A stretch of DNA of 64,000 bases from Melioribacteraceae bacterium (lineage in GTDB: Bacteria > Bacteroidota > Ignavibacteria > Ignavibacteriales > Melioribacteraceae), in contig BQMY01000077.1 of assembly GCA_022181065.1 (NCBI GenBank), positions 62,001 through 126,000 on the forward strand, written 5' to 3'. The notes beneath the pieces are model-generated. The model was not told the origin of the DNA. It saw nothing but the letters and a program-made list of their open reading frames with translations, and made no database searches. The translations under genes and the position numbers were made by a program. Shown here one piece after another: positions 34,654-42,867 of the stretch (position 1 is its first letter; each line of letters begins with the position of its first letter).

Positions 34654-35844
34654 TTAAACTAAGCCTAACTCTGCACCAACTTTTTTGAAAGTATCGATGA
34701 TGTAATCCAAATGCTGATCCTCATGAGTAGCCATATAGCTGGTTCTCATCATCTGGCGGCCGGGAGGGACACCCGGAGAAATAAATACATTAACGAAAAT
34801 ACCTTCGTCATAAAGTCTTCTCCACATCTTAAATGCGATAGTGTCATCACCTACAATAACCGGAACGATACCGGTTCTACCCTGGATTACATTAAATCCT
34901 GCGGCTGTAAAACCTTTTCTGATTTTATCAGCATTTTCGATAAGTTTAGTAACTCTCCATGGTTCTTCTTCGAGCAGGTCCAATGCTGCAAGCGCTGCCG
35001 CAACGGAGGAAGGAGTGGGAGACGCGCTGAAAATAAGAGCTGCAGAATGGTGTTTTATATAGTCAATAACTTTTGCGTCACCTGTTACGAATCCACCGAG
35101 AGAAGCAAAAGTTTTGCTGAATGTTCCCATTGTCATGTCAACTTCGTCAACGAGATCAAATTCACTTGCGGTACCTCTACCGCCTTTTCCGATAACACCA
35201 ACGGAATGCGCATCATCTATAAGAGTGCGAGCATTATATTTTTTAGCGAGTTCCATAAGTTTTGGTAGATCAACTATTTCGCCACCGGTTGAGAAAACGC
35301 CATCACTTACGATAAGTTTCGCTGCATCAATCGGCGCTTTCTGAAGAACTCTTTCAAGATCATTCATGTCATTATGTTTGTAGCGTAAAAGCTCTGCTGT
35401 CGCGCCGCGTGCCATTAAGTTACCCGCGACGATACACGCGTGATTATCTTTGTCAGAAATTACATATTCACCACGTTGAACAAGAGTAGGAATTATTCCC
35501 TGGGCTGACTGGTAGCCTGTACTGAATAAAAGAACAGCTTCTTTACCGAAAAATTTAGCCAATCTTTCTTCGAGTTCGATATGAAGATCGAGTGTTCCGG
35601 TAAGATAACGGGAACCCGAACATCCTGTACCATATTTTTCAATCGCCTTAATAGCCGCTTCTTTAACTCTCGGGTGAGCTGTTAAACCGAGATAATTATT
35701 AGAGCCGGCCATGATCTTTTTCTCACCTTCTATAAATACAACGGGACCTTCATTTTCCTCGATAGCTCTGAAGTACGGATACATACCTATTGCTTTTATC
35801 TCATCAGCTCGAGTAAAATCATAACACTTCTTAAATAAATCCAA
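34654..35844 (-). CDS. spt: Serine palmitoyltransferase-like alpha-oxoamine synthase
   Basis: 396 residues from TTG at 35844: AGGAGG lies six bases upstream, and the extra N-terminal frame back to 35946 has no family match. PLP enzyme of the AOS family: [50 protein letters not shown] with the PLP-stacking His, [35 protein letters not shown] with the Schiff-base Lys (about residue 240), and [10 protein letters not shown]. The wording follows bacterial SPT, which makes 3-ketosphinganine from serine and palmitoyl-CoA; 2-amino-3-ketobutyrate CoA ligase is the main alternative. Its neighbours support SPT. Confidence 0.85.
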   Translation of the reverse strand: MDLFKKCYDFTRADEIKAIGMYPYFRAIEENEGPVVFIEGEKKIMAGSNNYLGLTAHPRVKEAAIKAIEKYGTGCSGSRYLTGTLDLHIELEERLAKFFGKEAVLLFSTGYQSAQGIIPTLVQRGEYVISDKDNHACIVAGNLMARGATAELLRYKHNDMNDLERVLQKAPIDAAKLIVSDGVFSTGGEIVDLPKLMELAKKYNARTLIDDAHSVGVIGKGGRGTASEFDLVDEVDMTMGTFSKTFASLGGFVTGDAKVIDYIKHHSAALIFSASPTPSSVAAALAALDLLEEEPWRVTKLIENADKIRKGFTAAGFNVIQGRTGIVPVIVGDDTIAFKMWRRLYDEGIFVNVFISPGVPPGRQMMRTSYMATHEDQHLDYIIDTFKKVGAELGLV

Positions 35845-35966
35845 ATCCTTCCTCCTGACATGGTTAGATATTATAGTACAATAATTGTTATATTGGACAT
35901 TTGAATTCCAGATGCTAAAATTAAATTTAAAATGGTTCAAAATCAATTTGTCGGGTAATAAATAGT

Positions 35967-36968
35967 ATGGAAGTAAATAAGACTGGTACGATTTCTGTTG
36001 TTACAGGTGGTTCAGGGTTTGTCGGGAGCCATCTTGTTGACCTATTAATTAGTAAAGGACACGAAGTTAGATGCATTGTTCGAAAAACAAGTAGCCTGAA
36101 GTGGCTTGAAGGTAAAAATGTAAAAATATTTGATTGCGGGATAAGCGATGTTGAGGCGCTTGAGGATGTACTTGCAGGTGCCGATTATCTTTTTCATGTG
36201 GCAGGTGTAGTTAAAGCCAAAAATGAAGAAGGTTATAAAAAAGGGAATGTTGAGACGACCAGGAACTTGTTAGACGCGTTGTTGAAGTTCAAGGTTGATA
36301 TCAAAAAGGTTGTAATTGTAAGCTCATTAACCGCTGCCGGTCCTGCAGTTCCGGGAAAACCACTCACTGAAGATATGCCTGTAAATCCTATTACACGATA
36401 TGGGAAAAGCAAAGCGGAACAGGAGGCTCTGGTTAAAACTTATCTTGATAAATTACCAATCAGTATTGTGAGACCGCCGGCTGTCTATGGTGAACGTGAT
36501 ACAGAGATATATTTGATGTTCAAAACGTTTAAGCAAGGGCTAATGACCTTCATTGGGTTTGATAAAAAAGAACTTAGTCTGGTTCATGTAGCAGACCTTG
36601 TTAACGGAATATATCTGGCGGGGATTTCAGAAAATTCGAAGTCGCAGACATATTTTATCAGTTCGGAAGAAATTTACAACTGGTATCAGGTGGCTGATGA
36701 AATGCAGAATTCGATTGGTAAAAAGGCAATAAGATTGAACTTGCCTCATTTTCTTGTTTATTCAGTTGCCGTATTTGCTGAATTTTTTGCGATGTTTCAG
36801 AAATCAGCGGCTACATTTAATATTGAAAAAGCACGTGATTTTGTGCAATCGGCATGGACATGCGATGTAAGCAAGGCGAAAAAAGAACTTGGTTACGAAC
36901 AGAAAGTTTCCCTGGCGGATGGTATTAAGCGCACGGTTGACTGGTACAAGGATAATAACTGGTTGTGA
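35967..36968 (+). CDS. NAD-dependent epimerase/dehydratase, candidate ceramide reductase
   Basis: 333-residue extended SDR. The N-terminal dinucleotide motif is [11 protein letters not shown]; the catalytic YGKSK (YxxxK) follows SSLTAAGPA; later [11 protein letters not shown] and a C-terminal hydrophobic stretch ([19 protein letters not shown]) that could dip into the membrane. It diverges from the serine palmitoyltransferase gene across about 120 bp. In Caulobacter an epimerase-like SDR, CerR, reduces the keto group after acylation; the same role is inferred here. Its 3' end overlaps the DUF123 gene on the other strand by 76 bases. Confidence 0.8.
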   Translation: MEVNKTGTISVVTGGSGFVGSHLVDLLISKGHEVRCIVRKTSSLKWLEGKNVKIFDCGISDVEALEDVLAGADYLFHVAGVVKAKNEEGYKKGNVETTRNLLDALLKFKVDIKKVVIVSSLTAAGPAVPGKPLTEDMPVNPITRYGKSKAEQEALVKTYLDKLPISIVRPPAVYGERDTEIYLMFKTFKQGLMTFIGFDKKELSLVHVADLVNGIYLAGISENSKSQTYFISSEEIYNWYQVADEMQNSIGKKAIRLNLPHFLVYSVAVFAEFFAMFQKSAATFNIEKARDFVQSAWTCDVSKAKKELGYEQKVSLADGIKRTVDWYKDNNWL

Positions 36969-37363
36969 TCAATTTCTTCCTTTGTAAATAAAAGGTGTGA
37001 GCGGCAAACATTACAATCTGAGTTACCAAAATTATCGAGTGGAAAATCCAAATTGAATTTTTGAGATAGAGTCGCTACAATTTCACACTCAAAATCAGCG
37101 TTTGCATTGGGGAAAATGAATGCGTCAAGAAATGTAAACGCCGGATTTGAGGTTATATGATCGATGTGCCAGTGAATTTTTTTATCAGTACGCAGATGTC
37201 GGCAAATCCTCTGTGTTAAACCCTTCTGAGCACTTCCGGAGTAGTAGTAATAACCTGGCGCAAGTAATTCTGAAGCAAATCTCTTTATTGAGCTCAGGCT
37301 ACCAGGCTGCGCAAGATAATAGCGTAAAAGGTAAGTTCCGTGATTATCAGTTAGCTTTCGCAC
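36893..37363 (-). CDS. GIY-YIG nuclease-like DUF123 protein
   Basis: About 156 residues from GTG at 37363; an in-frame TTG at 37390 is possible, so the start is uncertain. Seen: NHGTYLLRYYL, PGYYYYSGSAQKGLTQRICRHLR, KKIHWHIDHI and GNSDCNVCRSHLLF, the DUF123 layout of GIY-YIG superfamily proteins that in archaea are linked to endonuclease III. Nuclease activity in this small form is unproven. Its start overlaps the end of the haem lipoprotein gene upstream, and its end overlaps the epimerase gene on the opposite strand by 76 bases. Confidence 0.75.
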   Translation of the reverse strand: MRKLTDNHGTYLLRYYLAQPGSLSSIKRFASELLAPGYYYYSGSAQKGLTQRICRHLRTDKKIHWHIDHITSNPAFTFLDAFIFPNANADFECEIVATLSQKFNLDFPLDNFGNSDCNVCRSHLLFTKEEIDHNQLLSLYQSTVRLIPSARETFCS

Positions 37364-37760
37364 CTTCAGCAACCCACGCTTCAATTCCAATGATCTGATC
37401 TTCTGTCAACGGCTGATAACCGAGCGGGGGCATGTTTTTAGCGCCATTGTTTCCTCTGATCGCCCAGATAAGAATACTGTTATCGGGATCACCGGGAAAT
37501 ACGATCGAAACGTTCGAAGTAGTCCCAGCCCAGGAAGTTAACATTAAGCCCCCGGCGGCGTCTTCTGTATTATGACAACCGGAGTAATTACAGTAAATGT
37601 TAAAAACGGGTTGAATATGCTGATTGTAACTAACATTTACTGATGGAATAAACAGGTCAGCTTCATTGATTGTGTCCTTGCATCCGCCTAGTAAAATAGC
37701 TATAAAGATTGATGTGAGTACGAAGTTAACAAGATATGTTTTAATGTTTTTTATTTTCAT
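37347..37760 (-). CDS. Small cytochrome-c-like lipoprotein with a CX4CH motif
   Basis: 137 residues. Lipobox LLGGC (Cys27), then a domain with HIQPVFNIYCNYSGCHNTEDAAGG-type wording. The haem motif is C-N-Y-S-G-C-H, that is CX4CH rather than CXXCH, as in Planctomycete-type cytochrome domains; a Met in KNMPPLGYQPLTEDQI may be the sixth ligand. Probably an envelope-anchored electron carrier, if haem is attached. It overlaps the DUF123 gene. Confidence 0.72.
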   Translation of the reverse strand: MKIKNIKTYLVNFVLTSIFIAILLGGCKDTINEADLFIPSVNVSYNQHIQPVFNIYCNYSGCHNTEDAAGGLMLTSWAGTTSNVSIVFPGDPDNSILIWAIRGNNGAKNMPPLGYQPLTEDQIIGIEAWVAEGAKAN

Positions 37761-37862
37761 GCACTAAATATAAAGTATTTCCTGTGCAACTGAAAAAAAA
37801 TATGATTAACGAAAAAATATTTACCCTCTGAAGAAAAGAAATATTAAGATGGGAGTTGGTAT

Positions 37863-37891
37863 TTGACAAATGTTAAAAAGTTGGTTAAATT
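37863..37891 (+). promoter_or_regulatory. Sigma70-type promoter of tRNA-Ala
   Basis: TTGACA, 17 bases, TAAATT, ending 21 bases before the mature tRNA 5' end. Confidence 0.65.
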
Positions 37892-37912
37892 AACGGTCTA
37901 AATTAAGTACAT

Positions 37913-37985
<73 letters not shown>

Positions 37986-37990
37986 CAATT

Positions 37991-38018
37991 AAAGACGTCG
38001 TATGACGTCTTTCTTTTA
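37991..38018 (+). terminator. Terminator after tRNA-Ala
   Basis: Nine-bp stem AAAGACGTC / GACGTCTTT around gtat, followed by a T-rich tract. Confidence 0.85.
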
Positions 38019-38116
38019 TCAGAAGAGCATAATAGCTATCTTACTTATATTATTTAATCATATCGATTTTCTACCTATTACTCCCGAACAATCATTTATA
38101 AAGAAAAGGATAAACT

Positions 38117-38548
38117 ATGTCTAAGGCAAAAACCGGTGATAATGTATCCGTACATTATACAGGTAAATTAAAAGACGGAAAAGTATTTGACACATCAAAA
38201 GAAAGAGGTCCGCTGGATTTTGAAATTGGCGCTAACGCTGTGATAGAAGGTTTTGAGACCGGTGTTGTTGGTATGGAGGCCGGTGAATCGAAAGTTATTG
38301 AAATTCCATCAGATAAAGCGTATGGTCCATGGAGAGAGGAAATGACTATTCAGGTCGAAAAAGATAAATTGCCTCCTGATTTGAATCCTGAAATTGGTCA
38401 AACTCTACAGGTACCACAGCAGAATAATCCGCAGCCGTTGCTTGTTACTGTAGTAAAAGTTGAGGAAGCTTCAATAACATTAGATGCAAATCATCCTCTG
38501 GCGGGTGAAGATCTTATTTTTGAAGTTGAGCTGGTTGAGATCAAATAA
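38117..38548 (+). CDS. FKBP-type peptidyl-prolyl isomerase (SlyD-like)
   Basis: 143 residues. FKBP core NVSVHYTGKLKDGKVFDTS, IGANAVIEGFETGVVGMEAGE, an inserted flap (about 70-125) as in SlyD, and a final LIFEVELVEIK. The His-rich metal-binding tail of enteric SlyD is absent and there is no signal peptide, so it is a cytosolic chaperone-isomerase. aaaagga precedes the ATG. It stands alone between tRNA-Ala and the secreted protein gene; the 193-bp gap that follows shows no other gene. Confidence 0.93.
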   Translation: MSKAKTGDNVSVHYTGKLKDGKVFDTSKERGPLDFEIGANAVIEGFETGVVGMEAGESKVIEIPSDKAYGPWREEMTIQVEKDKLPPDLNPEIGQTLQVPQQNNPQPLLVTVVKVEEASITLDANHPLAGEDLIFEVELVEIK

Positions 38549-38741
38549 GATTTCAAGAAAAATTATTTATTTAGGTAACAACTGATAGCAGATTAAATCT
38601 TTTTGGGAATTATCTGCAAAAATTTATGTTTTAAATGCTATTAAAGAATTAGCGTCTTTTTAATACATTGATTTCATGTTATTTAATATTTAATTTACCC
38701 AAACATTATAACTAAAGCATTTTATACTAAATGGAGTAACC

Positions 38742-41585
38742 ATGAGAAGTATTCTCTCCTTTTTATTAATGATTGCAACGGCTTTTTCCTTGTTCGCACA
38801 GGCGGGACCCGCGGCGGGCTCTCTTTCTTCAGGTACTGTTAAAAATACCAACGACTTCAGTACCTATTCAGAGTCTTCCGGTAGAATTAAACTGTTTAAT
38901 AAAGTTTCGGATCCAATCGATGAGTACAAACCCACAGGTTTGGAATCATTAATTTATGTTGACGATCATGCCTTCAATTCCAACAGAGCGGATGGCAGAG
39001 ACAGCGTAATTATTTATCAAGATTTCGGAGGTATTCCCCAGACAAGCTCAATCCCTCCAGATCCATATATTGCAGTTGGTCCGGATCACATAATTGAGAC
39101 AGTGAACACAAGCTGGAGAATCACCGATAAGGACGGGAATGCAATGGCAACTATTGACGCAGGTCAGTGGTTCTCATATCCTGGTAAAAACTTCGATCCA
39201 TTCGATCCGAAAGTAATTTATGACCACCATAATCAGAGATGGGTTCAGGTTTGGCTACATGCTGATGATGGTAATTCGGAAGCATATTTCCTTTTCTCCG
39301 TAAGTGACGACTCTGATCCTAATGGTGTCTGGTATAACTGGGCGTTACCTTCAGATCAGAATGGTAATACTTTCGCAGGTAACTGGGCAGATTATCAGGG
39401 TGTAGGTTATGATGATAAAGCGATTTACCTTACATCAAATCAGTTTACTTTCGGTAGTAACGCTTCTTACCAATATTCAAAATTAAGAATCGTTCCTTCC
39501 GCAGACCTTTATCAGGGTTCTGCCGGTGAAGTTACATGGAATGATTTCTGGAATATTTATGATTTTGGTCTTCGTCCGGTAAGAACTATGGATGTTATGG
39601 ACAAGTCATATATGGTAAGAACTTTCCAGAACGGTGGAGCTTACATTTACGTTTATGAAATTAATGATCCGGTTGGGTCTCCAACATTATCAAAATCTTT
39701 GGTTCAGGTTAACCCTTACGGTGGACCACCACTTGGTAACCAGCTTGGTGGAAATCAGTATGAATCGGGTGGAGCAAATCTCAGAAACGAACCGGTTGTT
39801 CAGGATGGTGTAATTCATTTTGCACACGCTGTTTCAATGGGCTCTTATTCTGCAGTTCGCTACTGCGCGTTTGACGCTTCTACTAATACTGTAGTCAAAG
39901 ATATGGCTATGGGTACAGGAACTCATTATTACTCATATCCTGCACTTGCTGTTGCCGAGAATAATGATGTGGTTATTTCTTATAGCCGTTCTTCCAGCAC
40001 TGAATATATTGGAAGTTATTTTACTGTTGTCAAAGCCGATGCTAATGAACCACTTGGCAGTTTTCAACTTCAGGATGGTAAAGCGAATTATTTTAAAACT
40101 TTCGGCGGCACCCGCAATAGATGGGGTGATTATAACGGTGCGTGGACAGATCCAAAAGACCCGAATAATGTTTGGGTTTACGCAGAATATGTTGCTGCCG
40201 CAAATACATGGGGCAACTGGTTGGCAGGTGTGAGAACATCTCCTTTTGATAACGCAACTATCAATACCAGCACCAGCGAAATTGTTTTTGGTGATGTTGA
40301 GGTAGCGTTTGAAAGTGATGTTGTATCTTTTACCCTGAGAAATTACGGAAAAACCGAATTGAGCATTTCCGGAATTTCAAATGCGAATAGTGATTTGGTA
40401 TTACAGACTCAGCTCAGTTTCCCGGTTACTCTTTCTGCGTACGATAGTGTATTGGTAGAATACAAATTTATTCCTTCGGAAGAGGGCGCTTTAACTGATG
40501 AAATTACTATCACTTCCAACGATCCTAATTATCCTGCAACAGTTGTAAATGCTTCCGGAATTGGTTACATGATCAATTCACCCTCAAAAGGTAAATTGCT
40601 TGGTCTTTCTTCAGCAAGTAACGATTTAATTGATATCAACTTTGTTGATGGTTCAGCCGAGGAATTGGGTTCATCAGTAATCGATGAGCAGCGTAGCCTG
40701 GCTTATAATCCTGAATCAGAAAAATTATGGGCTATCGTTTCTGAAGCTGATGGCGACGATGAGATGACAAGCTTCATCAGGGTAAATGGTACTCTTGGTG
40801 ATTCTTATGTTAAGTTCACATTGCCATATTTCTTTGACGCGGTTACATTTGATTCTGCCGGTACTTTGTGGGGAATATCAAACACTAACAATTTACTAAC
40901 AATAGACCTGGTAAATGAGAGTCCGTTTCTACAGACCAGTCTTGAAAAAGGATTTAGTTCATTAGCATACAACAAAGCTGATGGATTGTTATACGGTGGT
41001 ATCCACGAAGATAGTACCGATAATGATAGGATCTACACTATCAATCCAACCGACGGAACATTAACTTTACTTGGTCAAACAGGTCAGGGTAGATCAACCG
41101 CGGCAATGGCATTCGATAGTGAAGGAAATCTATACGCGAGTGTTATAAAATCTTTCGCAAACAGCTATCTCTATTCAGTTGATCTTGCTACAGCCGCTGC
41201 TACTGAAATTGGTAAAATTGGTAGTTTCAAATCTGTTGAGGGACTGGTATTTACCGCTGATAGTGTTACCTCATTGAGATCGGTAGAGAACAATATACCA
41301 TCTGATTTTTCACTGGGTCAGAATTATCCTAACCCGTTTAACCCTTCAACTACGCTTACTTTTGCGTTACCTGTGGAAGGAAATGTTAAACTTGCTGTAT
41401 ATAATTCAATTGGTGAGGAAGTTGCGGTACTTGTTAATAATTACCTGAAAGCCGGTACTTACAATTATTCGTTTAATACGGCAAATGGTAACTTCAGCAG
41501 TGGTGTTTATTTCTACACAATTACTGTAGAAGGTGCTGAAGGTAACAGATTTAACGAATCGAAAAAAATGATATTACTCAAGTAA
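38742..41585 (+). CDS. Large secreted protein with type IX secretion C-terminal sorting domain
   Basis: 947 residues: signal peptide (ending LFAQ); a long beta-rich region (about 70-500) with PPDPYIAVGPDHIIETVN and DPFDPKVIYDHHNQRWVQ; an HYDIN/ASH-type 'choice-of-anchor D' module (about 505-605; FGDVEVAFESDVVSFTLRNYG, EITITSNDPNYPATVVNASG); a propeller-like segment (about 610-855); then the sorting domain (about 865-947) with LGQNYPNPFNPSTT, a conserved SGVYFYTI and the ending KKMILLK. Likely exported by T9SS. The enzymatic role, if any, was not recognised. ggag precedes the ATG. A terminator follows. Confidence 0.9.
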   Translation: MRSILSFLLMIATAFSLFAQAGPAAGSLSSGTVKNTNDFSTYSESSGRIKLFNKVSDPIDEYKPTGLESLIYVDDHAFNSNRADGRDSVIIYQDFGGIPQTSSIPPDPYIAVGPDHIIETVNTSWRITDKDGNAMATIDAGQWFSYPGKNFDPFDPKVIYDHHNQRWVQVWLHADDGNSEAYFLFSVSDDSDPNGVWYNWALPSDQNGNTFAGNWADYQGVGYDDKAIYLTSNQFTFGSNASYQYSKLRIVPSADLYQGSAGEVTWNDFWNIYDFGLRPVRTMDVMDKSYMVRTFQNGGAYIYVYEINDPVGSPTLSKSLVQVNPYGGPPLGNQLGGNQYESGGANLRNEPVVQDGVIHFAHAVSMGSYSAVRYCAFDASTNTVVKDMAMGTGTHYYSYPALAVAENNDVVISYSRSSSTEYIGSYFTVVKADANEPLGSFQLQDGKANYFKTFGGTRNRWGDYNGAWTDPKDPNNVWVYAEYVAAANTWGNWLAGVRTSPFDNATINTSTSEIVFGDVEVAFESDVVSFTLRNYGKTELSISGISNANSDLVLQTQLSFPVTLSAYDSVLVEYKFIPSEEGALTDEITITSNDPNYPATVVNASGIGYMINSPSKGKLLGLSSASNDLIDINFVDGSAEELGSSVIDEQRSLAYNPESEKLWAIVSEADGDDEMTSFIRVNGTLGDSYVKFTLPYFFDAVTFDSAGTLWGISNTNNLLTIDLVNESPFLQTSLEKGFSSLAYNKADGLLYGGIHEDSTDNDRIYTINPTDGTLTLLGQTGQGRSTAAMAFDSEGNLYASVIKSFANSYLYSVDLATAAATEIGKIGSFKSVEGLVFTADSVTSLRSVENNIPSDFSLGQNYPNPFNPSTTLTFALPVEGNVKLAVYNSIGEEVAVLVNNYLKAGTYNYSFNTANGNFSSGVYFYTITVEGAEGNRFNESKKMILLK

Positions 41586-41610
41586 TTCTCGCAAAAATAT
41601 TTTATTTTTT

Positions 41611-41640
41611 GAAGGGAGAGTTTTTTTACTCTCCCTTTTT
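41611..41640 (+). terminator. Terminator, copy 1 (after the T9SS cargo gene)
   Basis: AAGGGAGAGT / ACTCTCCCTT stem with a T-rich loop and TTTTT tail, 26 bases after the stop. Near-identical to 41842-41869. Confidence 0.88.
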
Positions 41641-41671
41641 AGTCTGTTGACAAAGTCATTTTGTTACAAAG

Positions 41672-41723
41672 TCCTCCTTTGAAGGAGGTGGATTCCGACG
41701 TAAGTCGGAAGACGGAGGATGAT
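41672..41723. repeat. Intergenic composite hairpin repeat, family B copy 2
   Basis: Reverse complement of the element at 23382-23432: CCTCCTTtgAAGGAGG followed by TTCCGAC / GTCGGAA. About 50 bases, well conserved between the two. Confidence 0.85.
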
Positions 41724-41764
41724 TTATTTCATCTCTTGTGACTTTTGGTCATCCCCAATCACAA

Positions 41765-41812
41765 AATCCGCCGTTGGCGGAGTGATTTCCCCCTTCGGAA
41801 GGGGGACGTGAT
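41765..41812. repeat. Two further hairpins in the same gap
   Basis: TCCGCC gttg GGCGGA followed by TCCCCCTTC / GAAGGGGGA. These look like extra repeat units next to family B; no second copy was seen in the window. Confidence 0.6.
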
Positions 41813-41841
41813 AATCAACAACTAGGTTTTTGAACATTTTC

Positions 41842-41869
41842 AAAGGGAGAGTTTTTGCTCTCCCTTTTT
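41842..41869 (+). terminator. Terminator, copy 2 (near-duplicate of copy 1)
   Basis: AAGGGAGAG / CTCTCCCTT with loop tttttg, followed by TTTT and then AGT as in copy 1. It lies 230 bases after copy 1, with the repeats in between; the whole 41586-41907 gap holds no gene. Confidence 0.85.
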
Positions 41870-41907
41870 AGTTTAAACCAAAACTTTCTCTCTCTGCAGG
41901 TGATATA

Positions 41908-42807
41908 GTGAATACTTTATTTTATCCCGTCAAATCAGCCATCTTGTTTATGCTTCTGCCATTATTGATTATGGGGCAGGCTACGGATATTGAATCAAAA
42001 TTGAAAGATTATCTATCCCATTATAACGCAGATGTTGGAATAGCTGCACAGTATTTTACAAATGGTGAAACAATTATAGTCAATGATGATAGTTGTTACC
42101 CAATGCAGAGTGTGTATAAATTCCCTTTGGCTATGGCTTTGTTACATCAGGTCGATCAAGGACGGTTCTCTTTTGATCAGGAAATTGAAGTGAAGCGGAG
42201 TGAATTATTACCAGACACCTGGAGTCCTTTAAGAGAGAAGTACGGGATGAAAGATATAAGAATAAAATTGAAAGAAATCATTGAATACACTATTACATTT
42301 AGTGATAATAATGGCTGCGATATTTTATTCAGACTTCTTGGCGGTACTGCGGAGGTAGAACAATATGTGAAAAACCTCGGTGTTGAAAACATGAATATTG
42401 TTGCAACAGAGGAAGAAATGCACGCTGATTGGACTATTCAATTCAGCAATTGTTCTCAACCTTATGCTATGTTAAAATTATTGGAAATATTTTATAGCGG
42501 AAAAGTTCTGAGTGAAAAAAGTCATAAGTTTTTGTGGGAAATAATGGCTGTTAAAAAATTCGGAATGAAACGTATTCAGGGTAAGTTACCGGAAAGTTTC
42601 GTTGTAGCTCATAAAACAGGTACATCAGGAACAAATGATGAGGGTATTGCGGCGGCTACAAATGACGCGGGGATAGTGGTCACTCCGGAAAATAACGCAT
42701 TTGGAATTGTAGTTTATGTGAGTAATTCTGCCGACGAGATAGAAGTTAGAGAAGAAATAATCGCTGATGTTTCCAAAATGATTTGGGAAGAATTTTCTGC
42801 CAAGTAA
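41908..42807 (+). CDS. Class A (subclass A2, PER/VEB/CfxA-like) beta-lactamase
   Basis: 299 residues from GTG at 41908 (caggtgat upstream). Signal peptide ending LLIMGQ. Catalytic set complete: MQSVYK with Ser68 and Lys71, SDN at 132-134, Glu168 in TEEEMHAD, and HKTGTSG with Lys236; numbering runs two above Ambler. Gln before Ser and His at Ambler 170 match PER-type enzymes, as does the extended SELLPDTWSPLREKYG insertion. Exported penicillin/cephalosporin hydrolysis is likely; spectrum unknown. No regulator or mobile element adjoins it, so it looks chromosomal. Confidence 0.92.
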   Translation: MNTLFYPVKSAILFMLLPLLIMGQATDIESKLKDYLSHYNADVGIAAQYFTNGETIIVNDDSCYPMQSVYKFPLAMALLHQVDQGRFSFDQEIEVKRSELLPDTWSPLREKYGMKDIRIKLKEIIEYTITFSDNNGCDILFRLLGGTAEVEQYVKNLGVENMNIVATEEEMHADWTIQFSNCSQPYAMLKLLEIFYSGKVLSEKSHKFLWEIMAVKKFGMKRIQGKLPESFVVAHKTGTSGTNDEGIAAATNDAGIVVTPENNAFGIVVYVSNSADEIEVREEIIADVSKMIWEEFSAK

Positions 42808-42820
42808 TTCGATGTTAAAA

Positions 42821-42847
42821 AATCCGGAACCAAAATGATTCCGGATT
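42821..42847 (-). terminator. Terminator between the convergent beta-lactamase and peptidase genes
   Basis: Nine-bp stem AATCCGGAA / TTCCGGATT; on the minus strand it is followed by TTTTTT, serving the S9 peptidase gene. Confidence 0.8.
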
Positions 42848-42867
42848 ATAAAAACAATCAATTTTTT

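Noticed and set aside
34711-35268. 185-residue open frame on the plus strand
   Set aside because: Antisense to the serine palmitoyltransferase gene, whose PLP motifs are intact; composition is irregular and no start signal was seen.
41586-41907. Insertion sequence remnant in the gap between the T9SS cargo and beta-lactamase genes
   Set aside because: No transposase-like frame, and the inverted repeats are short nested hairpins rather than paired IS ends.
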